This document shows, one piece after another, positions 1-9,604 of a DNA stretch of 64,000 nt. A program made the translations under genes and the position numbers. The stretch comes from Candidatus Altimarinota bacterium (GTDB lineage: Bacteria; Patescibacteriota; Gracilibacteria; BD1-5; UBA2023): assembly GCA_028713325.1 (NCBI GenBank), contig JAQTON010000004.1, positions 1 to 64,000 on the forward strand, read 5' to 3'. The notes beneath the pieces were generated by a model that saw nothing but the letters and a program-made list of their open reading frames with translations, was not told where the DNA came from and did no database searches. Position 1 is the stretch's first letter, and every line of letters begins with the position of its first letter.

Positions 1-219
1 GCATCTATGGTAAAAGTACTCGATAGACAAGAGGATATAATCATAGTAAAAGTTCCTGCGACCTATCTTCCCCTTCTGAGAAGAATCGAGAGAAACGAAA
101 GAAAAACTCAACTTTTTTCTGATTCCAATATCAAGAATAAGACCAGTTTTGCTCTCTCGTTAAAGCAAAAATGAATGACCGATGATTTTGTAAATAATTT
201 TCTGAAATCTTATGAATAA
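1..219 (+). CDS. Probable antitoxin of a type II toxin-antitoxin pair (5' end missing)
   Basis: The reading frame is open from the window edge to TAA at 217-219, with one in-frame TGA (172-174) read as Gly. The product is small and charged and ends MTDDFVNNFLKSYE. Its end overlaps the next gene by 8 bp, with that gene's ATG inside TATGAATAATG. Overlapping small genes in this order, with the second resembling a RelE/ParE toxin, is the usual antitoxin-toxin layout. Antitoxins commonly bind and neutralise the toxin and repress their own promoter. The DNA-binding N-terminus lies outside the window, so the assignment rests on context and the antitoxin family cannot be named. Confidence 0.6.
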
Positions 220-490
220 TGTCATCGTTAAGCCATACATAGAGGAAATAGTGAAAATGTTTCGGATACAGAGCAAGTTCCAGAAACAGGTCGAAAAGAT
301 AAAAACTGGAATCTTTGATAAATGACTTGGATTCGAGAAAATAGAGGTGGCGGACGGGATAATTCTCTATTCGTTTCGAATCGATATCCATTTCAGAGCC
401 TATGCTCGCAAAGAAAATGGAAATTTTATCGTCTTCGATGTAAATAATCACGACTATAAAACGATAGTGAAAAAATTGAAAAGCAGGTAA
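212..490 (+). CDS. RelE/ParE-like toxin
   Basis: This 92-residue basic protein starts at ATG 212, inside the end of the upstream gene. One TGA is read as Gly within FDKGLGFEKIE; without that reading the gene breaks in the middle. The C-terminal half has the RelE/ParE fold pattern of alternating beta strands: IILYSFRIDIHFRAYA, then FIVFDVNNHDYKTIVKK, where the family places its catalytic or contact residues. Members either cleave ribosome-bound mRNA or poison gyrase; the sequence does not say which. Translational coupling to the partner fits co-expression as a toxin-antitoxin module. A hairpin follows 16 bp after the stop. Confidence 0.7.
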
Positions 491-505
491 TGCCTTTAGA
501 GTATA

Positions 506-546
506 AAAAATCCCCGAAGTCTCTTTTGGAGATTCGGGGATTTTTG
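506..546. terminator. Bidirectional intrinsic terminator
   Basis: The stem is TCCCCGAA(g)TCTC pairing with GAGATTCGGGGA, flanked by A-runs on the left and T-runs on the right. It can therefore end transcription from the toxin gene and from the convergent SHOCT/DUF805 gene. Confidence 0.8.
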
Positions 547-555
547 GAAATGAGA

Positions 556-1113
556 TTATTTCGGAGGAGGTCAGAATCTGTTGTCTTTAGTATTTCAAGG
601 AGTAGCTATTAGGATTAAAAATAAAATCACTATCAATATGATAACTACTTTAGCAACATACCCATCATTCATAGGCTTAATATCAGACCAATCTATTATT
701 GGAAAAATAAATGGGAAGAATATATACAAGATGTTCCATCAACTTTCATTATAATCATGTAACCTTTTTATCGTCAATACGATTGATAAATAAAAGAATG
801 AGAAACCAATCAGTATACCACATATATACTCAATAATTGGATTGATATAAAATGGAAAGATCCCAATTGAAAGTATGAATTTTATAATTCCACTAAATAA
901 AAGACAATAGATAATTAGTAACAATATTTGGACCACAAATTTTGTTCTATCTATTCTTCATTTATGAGAAAATGATATGCGTAAATAATTATCTCACTTG
1001 GATTGTACCTCTCAGTCAAGAACTTTCTTTTTCTGAACTTGAAATTCCTCATCAGATAGAATCCCTTTCTCTTTTAATTGAGCTAATTTTTCAAGCTCGG
1101 TAATTGTGTCCAT
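556..1113 (-). CDS. SHOCT and DUF805 domain membrane protein
   Basis: The protein has 185 residues from ATG 1113 to TAA 556-558, with several TGA codons read as Gly. Residues 4-33 form a SHOCT motif (LEKLAQLKEKGILSDEEF). About 25 residues later comes a DUF805 membrane domain, with the family's R-x-K/F lead-in (IDRTKF), helices near residues 60-110, and the RLHDYNESGW signature, whose Gly is the TGA at 739-741. SHOCT segments often occur at the end of small bacterial membrane proteins; here it is N-terminal. The role is unknown. It stands alone, convergent with the toxin gene and separated from it by a terminator. Confidence 0.75.
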
Positions 1114-1165
1114 AAAGTTTAGAATAAAAATGTTGAGATGTTATTGTGAATACTTTTATTGGAAA

Positions 1166-1567
1166 CTAACAGCGTGTAAGAAATTCTATGGTAGATCAAT
1201 TTTTTTCCATATATTCAAACAGCCATCTATAATCCTGATAATGAGAAAAGCATAAGTTTATCTGGTCATCAGTAAATTTTGTACTATGTATGTTCGGTGA
1301 ATCTTTAAATATTTTAGCAAATTCTTCTTGTTCAAGAAATGTATCTTTCACATATGATGTTATGCAGAATTTATAAAAAGCCTCTTTATCATAAGGACTA
1401 ATTCCTTTTATATCAGTATTACTTCCTTTTAAATTAAGTTCTAAAATATAGCTTTTAAAAAGTTCAATAGTATTATCCATGGGGCGTAAAGTTAAATAAT
1501 TAAGGTTTAATTGATAAGAATAATCAAATAATAGAAACCACATTAAGAACAAAAGAAATCATTGCAA
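1166..1567 (-). CDS. Membrane-anchored hypothetical protein
   Basis: The frame runs to TAG at 1166-1168, with TGA read as Gly near both ends. There is no ATG near the beginning. TTG at 1567 gives MQGFLLFLMWFLLFDY, a single hydrophobic segment that would anchor or export the protein; TTG at 1552 is an alternative start, and the frame is open upstream to about 1597. The remaining 110 residues are polar, aromatic-rich and apparently helical (EEFAKIFKDSPNIHS, HYQDYRWLFEYMEKN). I recognise no family. The gene lies upstream of the SHOCT/DUF805 gene on the same strand with an 82-bp gap. Confidence 0.5.
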
Positions 1568-1655
1568 TACAAGAAGAATAAACAGAAAACCTCTTCTATA
1601 TTAAAGTGTTATAATTTCAACATCATCTATACAATCCTTTCATTTTTGTGTTAAT

Positions 1656-1811
1656 TTATAAGACATTTTTATTCATTCAAAATTTGGTTTTTTTTGAACC
1701 TTCACCATATATGATATATTTTTTGTTTATAAGCATTTCTCTTTCCTCTTTACTTATCTCTTTTCAATTTTGTAAGTTTTTTAAAATCTTATAGGGGTCT
1801 ATTTTTTTCAT
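1656..1811 (-). CDS. Small hypothetical protein
   Basis: The ORF has 51 codons from ATG 1811 to TAA 1656, with two TGA-Gly codons. It encodes a basic peptide beginning MKKIDPYKILKNLQNGKE, followed by SKEEREMLINKKYI, a pattern like a short amphipathic helical hairpin. It follows the end of the large surface-protein gene by 21 bp on the same strand, so co-transcription is plausible. No function can be assigned, and the ORF is short enough that chance cannot be excluded. Confidence 0.4.
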
Positions 1812-1832
1812 ATTTTATAGTAAAATTAAAAA

Positions 1833-3176
1833 TTAGTTTTTAATACAAATAATTGAGTATCTTCCGGCAATAGGATATGATCATGGTGGAGCATATTCAG
1901 AATTTCCATTGTCAGACCTACCATAGGATGATATAATTCACCCAACATAAGAAGAGGACCACCAACGACCACCTACTCAAAATCCCGTAAAATTCGAAAA
2001 ATCTTCGCTGCGTGGAACCGACCATCAGACACCAAGGATGGAACATATATTACTTTGTGTCGCTACTCTATCATCATAGAACATTTCATTGCCACTCATT
2101 AAATATACTCCTGTATTGGGTATATGTTTCATATTTTGACTTGTCCAACATTTTTCAGTTGGTCAGAATAGCTTAGTAGTATATGCAAAACCACCAGCCG
2201 TTACTGTATCTCAACAGGGAACACAACTTTTTCCTGAGGTTAAATATCCTGAATCGCAGGAAGTAACAACGCAATTATTCCAGTATTGTTGATATGATAG
2301 CGCTGATGTATTATTCCAAGATTGCTGACCAATTCCATTTGAAACTGTACAAGACTTCGTATTAGAAACACAAACATTTCACTCTTTATGCTCAGTGGAT
2401 GAACATATGATATTTTGTACACAGGTTCCTCCATTAAATTCATACCCAGAATCACAGGAAGTAACAGAACAGAAACCCCAACCTGCCCATCAGGTATCAA
2501 CTACCCAAGTTTGATGACCTGCTCAGTTTGAGTATGTACAAGATTTTGTATCTGAAATACAAGCATTATTTTCTACATGCTGACCTGAAGAACAAGTCAA
2601 TTGATTCTGAATACAACTATTACTTGAGATTGAGTATCAATTATTACAACTTTTCACACTACAACTTCCGCTAACTTCCTGCCCAGTGCCATTCTGGATA
2701 TAACAACTCTTTATCACAGGGACATTAATCACTACTGGTACTGATGGAACTACTACTGGCGGAACATAGGTCACCCCCGTAGATACTGTTATTTGTGGAA
2801 TTGCAGGATTCTGAATTTTTGTCTGAACTATAGGTTTTTTCTCCTCAGCATGTACTATCGACCCAGTTGATGTCACCTGCCCGTTCTTCTCTCCAAATAA
2901 ATCACCCAGATCAATATCATTACTGACCCGAATATTTTCTACAGTCTTTCCTACGAGTGCTTGCAAGCGAGCATTATTCGGATATTTTGACACTGCTTTT
3001 TCAAGAAGTATAATGATTCGACCTCGCATAGACTCTCACCGAGCCTGAATCATCTTCTCTACTTTTGCCGTAGCACTTGATACGATACTTCTATCCTTAT
3101 CATTCAGCTCGTAAGCAAAAGTAAAATAAGGGAATAAGAGACTTAAGATAAGTCAGACTACTAAATATTTTTTCAT
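1833..3176 (-). CDS. Secreted Cys-rich surface protein with C-terminal FISUMP-like domain
   Basis: The protein has 447 residues; standard-code reading would cut it into at least five pieces. Residues 1-20 are a signal peptide (MKKYLVVGLILSLLFPYF). A helical region with IIILLEKAVSKYPNNARL follows, then a Pro/Val-rich linker near residue 130. Next come three or four related Cys-rich units, each pairing a CSS.QH.E.N.C stretch with TKSCT..NG and VTSCDSGY. The last 140 residues (CWTSQNMK, GVGWSVPRSEDF, GRWWSSSY, YSIICIKN) match the pattern of the Fibrobacter succinogenes major paralogous domain family, seen in exported proteins. Secretion and a role in adhesion or display are inferred. Confidence 0.75.
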
Positions 3177-3243
3177 ACAAAAAAGGTCATAAATATAAAA
3201 TTTACAACCAAAAGAGAAAGATTTTTATGGTAGTCTTGGCAAA

Positions 3244-3390
3244 CAAAAAGGAGCAATCTATCGCATCCTATGTTCGCCAAAACAATTCTTTTCTCACATA
3301 TAGATATAGAAAGAAAGGAGAGAAGCAGATAAATTGCTCCTTAACTGTTTTCTATATGTGAGAAAATAAAAAAAGAATCATTTTGGCACC
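3244..3390 (-). ncRNA. Candidate structured RNA or attenuator leader with interleaved stems
   Basis: On the minus strand two long inverted repeats alternate. Arm A lies at 3387-3352 and its partner at 3303-3276, including an 11-bp perfect match CTATATGTGAG/CTCACATATAG and GCCAAAA/TTTTGGC at the ends. Arm B lies at 3340-3328 and its partner at 3262-3250 (GGAGCAAT/ATTGCTCC plus extension). The order A-B-A'-B' is that of a pseudoknot. TTTTTGTTT follows the last arm, as in an intrinsic terminator, and a TATAAT at 3395-3400 sits just upstream. The result could be a free RNA of about 145 nt or a leader controlling the surface-protein gene 70 bp downstream. I match it to no known RNA family. Confidence 0.5.
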
Positions 3391-3394
3391 TCCG

Positions 3395-3423
3395 ATTATA
3401 CCCATCCCTCCGAAAAAGCAAAA
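3395..3423 (-). promoter_or_regulatory. Candidate promoter for the structured RNA
   Basis: A perfect TATAAT (minus strand, 3395-3400) lies 17 bp downstream of the weak -35-like TTTTGC (3418-3423). Initiation would fall near 3388, at the outer edge of the first stem arm. Confidence 0.4.
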
Positions 3424-3429
3424 AAGAAA

Positions 3430-3461
3430 AATCCCACACTCTCTCAAAAGAGTATGGGATC
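3430..3461 (-). terminator. Intrinsic terminator of copA
   Basis: The minus-strand stem ATCCCATACTCT/AGAGTGTGGGAT has one mismatch and is followed by TTTTTCTTTTTT. It lies 17 bp after the copA stop and closes the copper block. Confidence 0.75.
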
Positions 3462-3477
3462 TATTAAGAAATAATCT

Positions 3478-6400
3478 TTATTTCCCCACCGACTTCAAGT
3501 AATTCTCTCGAAATTTCTTCGGCACGAAGTGCATCATATCGAGGGAAGTGAAGGTCTTTTTCGGAAGTCCGGCGATGATGACAGCGCTTCCGTTTTCATC
3601 TTCAATCGTATCATAGACTTTGGAGAATTCCCCTTCTTCCCGCATCATCCGTGTGTCGTCGTAGCCGACATACATACTCAGGTATTCCTTTCCGCCGATG
3701 AGATATGTTTCTTTTCTCGGGTTTATGATGTTTTTAAGGAGTGGCGGAATCGTCGCCTCGTCGTAGAGATAGAAATACTCCATCTCTTCAAGAGGGGTTT
3801 CGAGAACCATAAGACTCTCGGGAAAGAGGAGTTTCGTATGGTTTGGGGTCGAGAGTATGTGGGCATCGTCGAGGAAAGTTCCGGTCGGTTTCAAAATACC
3901 CGCAACCCGCACGGTTCCGACTCCGAAAAAGTCCGGAAGCTCGTCTCCGACTCACTTGATGAGTCCTTCCTCGATCATCATCGCTGCTTCCGCGGAACCG
4001 ACGAGCATATTGTTTCCGGTTATATCCACTGTTCCTGTTTTTACTTCTAATCCTACAGGGAGTGTGTCGGTCCCGAAAAATACTTTCGGAAGCCCGCGGG
4101 CGTCGAATCCGATTTTCGTTCGAGAACTCACCATAAAGGATTTAATATCGGAAAGAAGTCAAGGATTCGTGGCAGTATACGAACGAACCGATTCCGTCGC
4201 ATTTCCGAATTGGGAGAATTGCCAGAAGACCCCAAGAAAGAGCGCGGTCATAAGAACGGGTGCAACCGCGGAGAGGATATTTCGTTTCCCGGGACGGAAG
4301 TTCTTGAGAAGGAGCGAATTCGTCACCACCGATACCGAAGACAGCGCCATCGCGAGCCCCGCGAGCTCCGGTTTCATGATGAATCCGAAGGTCGAAAGCA
4401 CGCCTGCCGCCACGGGAATTCCGAGGATATTGTAGAAGAAGGCAAAAAACATATTCTGTCGAATCTTTCCGACCGTCTGACGGGAGAGTTCGATGGAGGT
4501 GAGGACATCGCGGAGGTCGTTCTTCATAACGACAATGCCTCCCGATTCCATCGCCACATCCGCTCCGCTTCCCATGACGATTCCGAGATCAGCCTGCACA
4601 AGAGCGGGGGAGTCATTGATTCCGTCGCCGACCATCGCTACCCTTTTCCCGGCACTCTGGAGCTTTTTCACTTCCAGCGCTTTATTCTCCGGCAACACTT
4701 CCGCAAGCACATTTTCGATGCCGACTTTTACCGCTATGGCACGAGCCGTTCGGGCATTGTCCCCGGTGACCATATAAACGGCGATTCCGAGTTTTTTCAT
4801 CCGCTCGATCGCTTCCGCGGAGGTCGGTTTTATGACATCCGCAACCGCGATGAAAGCGAGAAGATTCTTTTCATCCGCCAAGAACATAACGGTTTTCCCC
4901 TCCGCTTCGAGGTTTTCAATCGTCGCTTTCATCTTGAGAGTTATATTGTTTTCTTCGAGAAAAAGTCTCGTTCCGAGAAGATAGGTTTTCCCCCCGAGTG
5001 TTCCGCGAACTCCTCTTCCGGGAACCGCTTGAAAATTCTCGACATCCGCAGTGACCGCTTTCAATTCATCCGCTCTTTGAACGATGGCTTCCGCGAGCGG
5101 ATGCTCGGATTTTCGCTCCAACGCCCCGGCTATCGAGAGGATTTCCTTTTCTTCCATATCCGCGATCGGCACGATATCGGTAACTTTCGGTTTTCCTTCA
5201 GTAATCGTACCCGTTTTATCGAGCACGATGACATCGATCTTACAGGCAATTTCGAGCGGTTCTCCTCACTTGATGAGGATTCCGTGCTCGGCTCATTTCC
5301 CGGTTCCGACCATAATGGCGGTCGGCGTTGCGAGTCAGAGAGCACACGGACAAGCGATGACGATGACCGCGGAGAAGTAGAGAAGCGCCGTTGCGAACGA
5401 CGAGCCGAGGAGGAAGTACCAAACGGCAAATGTGATGATGGCGACGACGATAACCATCGGCACGAAAACGGCGGAAATATTGTCCGCAAGCCCTTGAATC
5501 GGAGCTTTCGATCCCTGAGCTTCCTCTATGAGTGCGATGATATGCGAGAGAGCGGTTTCGGAACCGACTCCGGTCACCCGAAACTCGAAGCTTCCGAGCT
5601 TGTTGATGGTTCCCGAAAAGACTTTCGAGCCGAAAGTTTTCTCGATGGGCATACTTTCTCCGGTGAGCATGGATTCGTCGATGCTCGAATATCCTTCGGT
5701 TATCACTCCGTCGACAGGGATTTTTTCTCCCGGACGAACGATAACGATATCCCCCTGTTTCACCTCCTCGACCGCGATATCCATAACGGATCCGTTTCGT
5801 TTTACGCGAGCCGTTTTCGGTGCCATGTCCATGAGCCGTTCGATAGCTTCCGATGTTTTTCCTTTTGCCCGTGCTTCGAGGTATTTTCCGAGCGAGATAA
5901 ACGCCACGAGAAATGCCGCCACCTCGAAATAGATGTCGGGTATTTTCATACCGTTAATCCCGATAAGCGAACCGGTCTGTATAAAATACACGACATACGA
6001 ATAGAGACTGTACGCGTAAGCGGTGAAAGTTCCGATGGCGATGAGCGAATACATATTCGCGGTCTTCATACGGAGTGCCGACCATGCTCCGGAGAAGAAT
6101 TCCCGTCCGATGAAAAACACTATCGGAGTCGCAAGGAGGAGGGAAATAATCGCCGCATACGGCATGATAAGTCCTTCATACTGCGGAAACCGAACGAAAT
6201 CAAGCACCATAAACAGTACCATCGGAACGGAAAGGATCGCGGAACTCACGAATCGTATCTTCCATTTCCCGATATCGTGCGTGCGTTTCGTGTGCTCGGA
6301 ATGATTTCCCGGAGTTGCTAAATCGAAAGCTTCGTATCCCGCATCGACAATAGCTTTCTTGAGTGCCTCGGGATTCGTGCTCTTCGGATCATATTTGATT

Positions 6401-6858
6401 CGTGCCTTCTCGGACGCGAAATTCACATTCGCTTCATTTACACCCGGAACTTGTTTCAAGGATTTTTCTATGAGCCCCGAGCAACTGGAACAGTGCATAC
6501 CACCTATTTCAAAAGTGACGATGGAAGAACTTTCGGAAAAGACTCATTCATGACTCCTCTCTAATGTATGTGAGTGGGGAGAATTTTCTTGCGAATCTCA
6601 TCATTTCAGAGAATCATCAGAATGATTTTCTTTCTCATCATCCTCGTTCTCCAATTTCGCTTCATACTCCGAATCCTTTATAATCGCCTCGACGATCGCT
6701 TGACCGGAAGTGGAGTCGTCGAACTTAACCATGAGAGATCTTTTTTCAATATCAAAAGCGGTACTCTTGATTCCTGGAATACTCTTGAGTGTCATTCCGA
6801 TGAGTTTGACACAAGATTCGCAGTGAATAGTCGGGAGATTGATAGTTGCTTTTTTCAT
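3478..6858 (-). CDS. copA: Copper-exporting P1B-type ATPase with extra C-terminal domain
   Basis: The product has 1126 residues, against about 750-850 usual for CopA, and is read through at least seven TGA-Gly codons. Two heavy-metal-binding domains carry CESC (13-16) and CSSC (123-126). Then come the TGES loop (MLTGES), the CPC copper site at 503-505 followed by UGA-Gly 508, GTGKG, the phosphorylated Asp in LDKTGT (547), and the GDGINDSP hinge. After the last helix pair about 290 residues are unexpected; they include [16 protein letters not shown], resembling the periplasmic core of MacB-type permeases. ATP-driven export of Cu(I) is the family role. The gene is last in the copper block behind a CsoR-like site. 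Confidence 0.93.
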
Positions 6859-6888
6859 AGTTTGTAAAAATAAAGATTAAAATAAAAA

Positions 6889-6916
6889 GTACCACTACCT
6901 TAGGTATAGGTATAGG
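6889..6916. promoter_or_regulatory. Candidate CsoR operator upstream of copA
   Basis: TACCTTAGGTA, an almost perfect palindrome, sits 35 bp before the copA start and is followed by a further GGTATAGG half-site. A related TACCT...AGGTTA pair lies before the csoR gene. CsoR-family repressors bind GC-centred TACC/GGTA palindromes and release DNA when Cu(I) binds, so shared control is plausible. Confidence 0.45.
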
Positions 6917-6993
6917 ATTTGTAAAAAAATAATCTTACTCCTTTAGGGAATGACAGAAAATAAATTCCCACCATTCCCAGTAGGGATATTTTT

Positions 6994-7248
6994 TTACATC
7001 AGATCTTTCTTCATCGCTTCAAATTCTTTCTTGTCAATCTCTCCTTTCGCGTAGCGTTCCCTCAGAATATCAAGGGCGGTTTTGTTTCCCTGTCCGCCTG
7101 GTTTAAAAGAACCTCACAAATCTCCGCGTACGAGGTACACGATGAGAACGATAACAGCAACCCAAAAGAGTATCATAAGAATAGGACCTAAAAAAGTAAA
7201 ATTCTCTCCGAATGGCACATAGCCATTGTATCCATACCAGTGCATCAT
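6994..7248 (-). CDS. Small single-helix SHOCT protein
   Basis: This 84-residue protein starts with ATG-ATG at 7248. It has one membrane helix ([21 protein letters not shown]) near residues 18-40, a Gly-rich link with one TGA-Gly (VRGDLGGSF), and a C-terminal SHOCT motif ([19 protein letters not shown]). Such proteins often accompany copper and other metal-efflux genes, and this one sits between copA and the cupredoxin fusion. The role is unknown; it may be an assembly or regulatory partner. Confidence 0.75.
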
Positions 7249-7309
7249 AGTAAGAAAAGTTAAGAAATAGATCCTCTATTATAATCCGATTTTCAATTCT
7301 TCCAAAAGA

Positions 7310-9076
7310 TTATTCGATATTGAGATACCCGTGTGGCATTCCCATGGCAGCACATACGAGCGGAAACCTTCCTTTTTTATCCGCTTTTATAGTGAACGTC
7401 ACTTTGTTTCCCGCCTCGAGATTTTGGATGTTCTCGTCGAATCCGGGAATCAGGATTTGTCGCATACAACCGCCGATGGTATCTTTCACATCGATGGTGA
7501 GCGTATAGGTTTTTCCATAAATAAGATTCAATTCATTCGGACTCATACCATCGCTGGTATAGACTGCGGAAAGAGTTTCATTTTGAGACACGGGAGGTGT
7601 AGTATTATTAATAAGAGTCTTTGCAACTGTGGTTTTCACTGGAGGCGAAGTTCTCACTCCCGTTGTCATCGGGCAACTGACGGCGGCTTCTATCGGAGTA
7701 TCTGAAACGGCGGTTGCCTGAGAAGGTGTCAGAGATGTTTGTATGTCCGACTCGGCACTATCGATGATGATTTTTCCCGAATACATCCCCATGCTGCACG
7801 AGAATTTGATCGTACCGCTTGCAGGCGAGATGAATTCGATGATATTCTCCCCTTGTTCGAGTTGTTTACTTACCCCGATAGAAGGAGTGGTGAGTTGACT
7901 CGCACAGGAGTAGGGATTGGTCGCATTGACAATCCATCTGGTCTTCATATTCGGCTTGATATGGAATACATTCGGACTGTATCCGCCGTCCGATTCGGTC
8001 ATTCGAATTTCTTGGACTTCATCCGATACGACCCCGGTCGATGGTACGACTTTAGTAGATCCACCGAGGTTCATAAGCGTGAATCCGTTCGAGATATTGA
8101 AGATTGCCAAGAGAAGTACGAGAACTCCCGTGAACTTGAAGAATCGTTTCGCGAAAGTTCCCGAGAGATACGAAGTGAGTCCTCCGACTCCGAGGAGTCA
8201 AGGAGCGGTTCCGAGGGCGAATGCCATCATAGTGAGAGCTCCAGTCGTGAAACTTCCGGTCGTGATGGCATATGCCTGCATGGCGAGCGTGAATCCGCAT
8301 GGCAGGAAGAAAGTAAGTCCTCCGGTTGTAAGTGCGACTATATGTTTCGAAGCGCTTCAGTTATTTGCGACTCCCGATCCGAGGAATTTCGGAAGCGTGA
8401 TCGATACTCGGGAAAGTCTCGGAGAAAGTTCCGAGAGGTTTACTCCGAGCAGAAGCATGATGAGTCCGGTTGCAACCGTGAGAACCCCGATAGCGAAGGG
8501 AGAAAGCGAGACGAAGGAACCGAATATTCCGAGGAGTCATCCAAGGATTCCAAATCCTGCGACACGGCCGATATTGAAATAGAGATGCGGTTCGAATCGG
8601 TGCCATTTCGAGGCCTGGATATGCTCTTCATTCCATTTCGAACTGACTCCGAGGATGAGTCCTCCGACCAGAGCCATACAGCTCGATACTCCCGCAGTGA
8701 CTCCGACGAGAAATGCCACGGTGAATGTCGGTGAAGCAAGGCTTCCAAAACCTCCAAAAGAGAATCCGCTCATCTTTGCGACCATATAGAGAGTATAGAG
8801 TGCCAATGCGATGAGAAGAATTTCAATGTACTTTCTCGGATTATGGTGAAACCAGGGAGGTGGTACTTCTTTCCCGATTTTGTACCCGCTTTCCTTGATG
8901 ATGGATTCGATGGCTTTTTCATCCGGCATTTTTTCGTCATACGAAATCTCGACCATTCCTTTGGATTGGCTTGCATGGACTTTCTCGACATGATCTACGC
9001 TCCGTATCGACTTTTCGAGGAGGAGTTCGCACGATTTGCAGTGCATTCCAGCGACGTCTATGGTGAGTTTTTTCAT
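7310..9076 (-). CDS. HMA domain / TauE-SafE-type membrane / cupredoxin fusion protein
   Basis: The protein has 588 residues from ATG 9076; the frame is open further upstream, but the HMA domain begins here (MKKLTIDVAGMHCKSC). The order is: metal-binding HMA domain with MHCKSC (residues 10-15); a linker; six or more membrane helices of the sulfite-exporter/DsbD-like type, with SSCMALVGG and FFLPCGFTLAMQ as the paired signature segments; then two cupredoxin-like domains with copper-ligand loops CSMGMYSG and CAAMGMPHG at the C-terminus. TGA-Gly codons fall in the membrane part. Moving copper across the membrane to an external cupredoxin site is inferred from the fusion and from the neighbouring copA and csoR. 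Confidence 0.85.
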
Positions 9077-9091
9077 ATTCGGTGAGTTAAG

Positions 9092-9210
9092 GAACTGCGG
9101 AAAAACTCGTTCTTTGAGATTAAATCTCCGTTTCCCCATTCTCCGTACAGTCGTACGGTTCATTTCGGTACTCGATTTGCACTCAAATTACTTCGTTTTT
9201 GCACAATTCT
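9092..9210 (+). repeat. Intergenic inverted repeat, family A copy 1
   Basis: Outer arms GAACTGCGGAAAAAC and GTTTTTGCACAATTC enclose a core with CTCCGTACAGTCGTACGG. The core is shared with copies at 14317, 15330, 55838 and, inverted, 20300. This copy separates csoR from the cupredoxin fusion gene. Confidence 0.8.
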
Positions 9211-9243
9211 AAATTACTATGTTCTATATTGTTTGTGTACTTA

Positions 9244-9522
9244 CTACTTCTTGTGGGATATATGAAATATATCCATCAACTCTCGTATAAATTTTTCTTT
9301 CTCTTCTTTATTCTGTCCTGCGAGCTTATCCGATCCGCAGGAACTTAAGTGGCTCTCCAATATGAGATCTTTCGCACTTTTCATAAGTCCGAGCGATGCG
9401 TTGATCTGCTGGGCTATATCCATGCAATACCGATCGTTTTCTACCATCTTCTCCACCGTCTCAAGGAGTCCACGAGTCTTTTTAAGATTCGTCAGAAGTT
9501 TCTGTTTATATGGTTCAATCAT
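9244..9522 (-). CDS. csoR: CsoR-family copper-sensing repressor
   Basis: The protein has 92 residues from ATG 9522 (MIEPYKQKLLTNLKKT). An upstream in-frame ATG at 9582 is less likely because the operator-like site would fall inside the coding region. The all-helical CsoR/RcnR family is recognised from RTRG-type helix 1 and from the ligand set: Cys in RYCMDIAQQI, then His and Cys in ESHLSSC. This is the Cys-His-Cys arrangement of copper sensors rather than the nickel type. It has no UGA codon. It lies at the head of the copper block and very likely represses it until Cu(I) binds. Confidence 0.88.
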   Translation of the reverse strand: MIEPYKQKLLTNLKKTRGLLETVEKMVENDRYCMDIAQQINASLGLMKSAKDLILESHLSSCGSDKLAGQNKEEKEKFIRELMDIFHISHKK

Positions 9523-9537
9523 ATTTTTTGAAAGTGA

Positions 9538-9562
9538 GAATATACCTGGGGGAGAGGTTATT
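9538..9562. promoter_or_regulatory. Candidate CsoR operator upstream of csoR
   Basis: TATACCTGGGGGAGAGGTTA has TACCT and AGGTTA arms around a G-rich centre and lies 16-40 bp before the csoR start. The arm pattern matches the site before copA, suggesting autoregulation. Confidence 0.45.
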
Positions 9563-9604
9563 CTTTTTTTTATGAAAGTCAAATTTTTTTAAAAAAGCCA
9601 CCAA

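Noticed and set aside
131-451. A 106-residue minus-strand frame rich in Phe and Tyr
   Set aside because: It overlaps the toxin and antitoxin frames, which show family patterns and a classic overlap once UGA is read as Gly.
4210-6321. A 703-residue plus-strand frame opposite copA
   Set aside because: It is antisense to an unambiguous P-type ATPase; its Arg/Glu/Ser/His-rich composition is typical of a shadow.
3478-6858. Reading copA and other split genes as pseudogenes or frameshifts
   Set aside because: All breaks are in-frame TGA at conserved glycines across dozens of intact genes, so decay is not the explanation.
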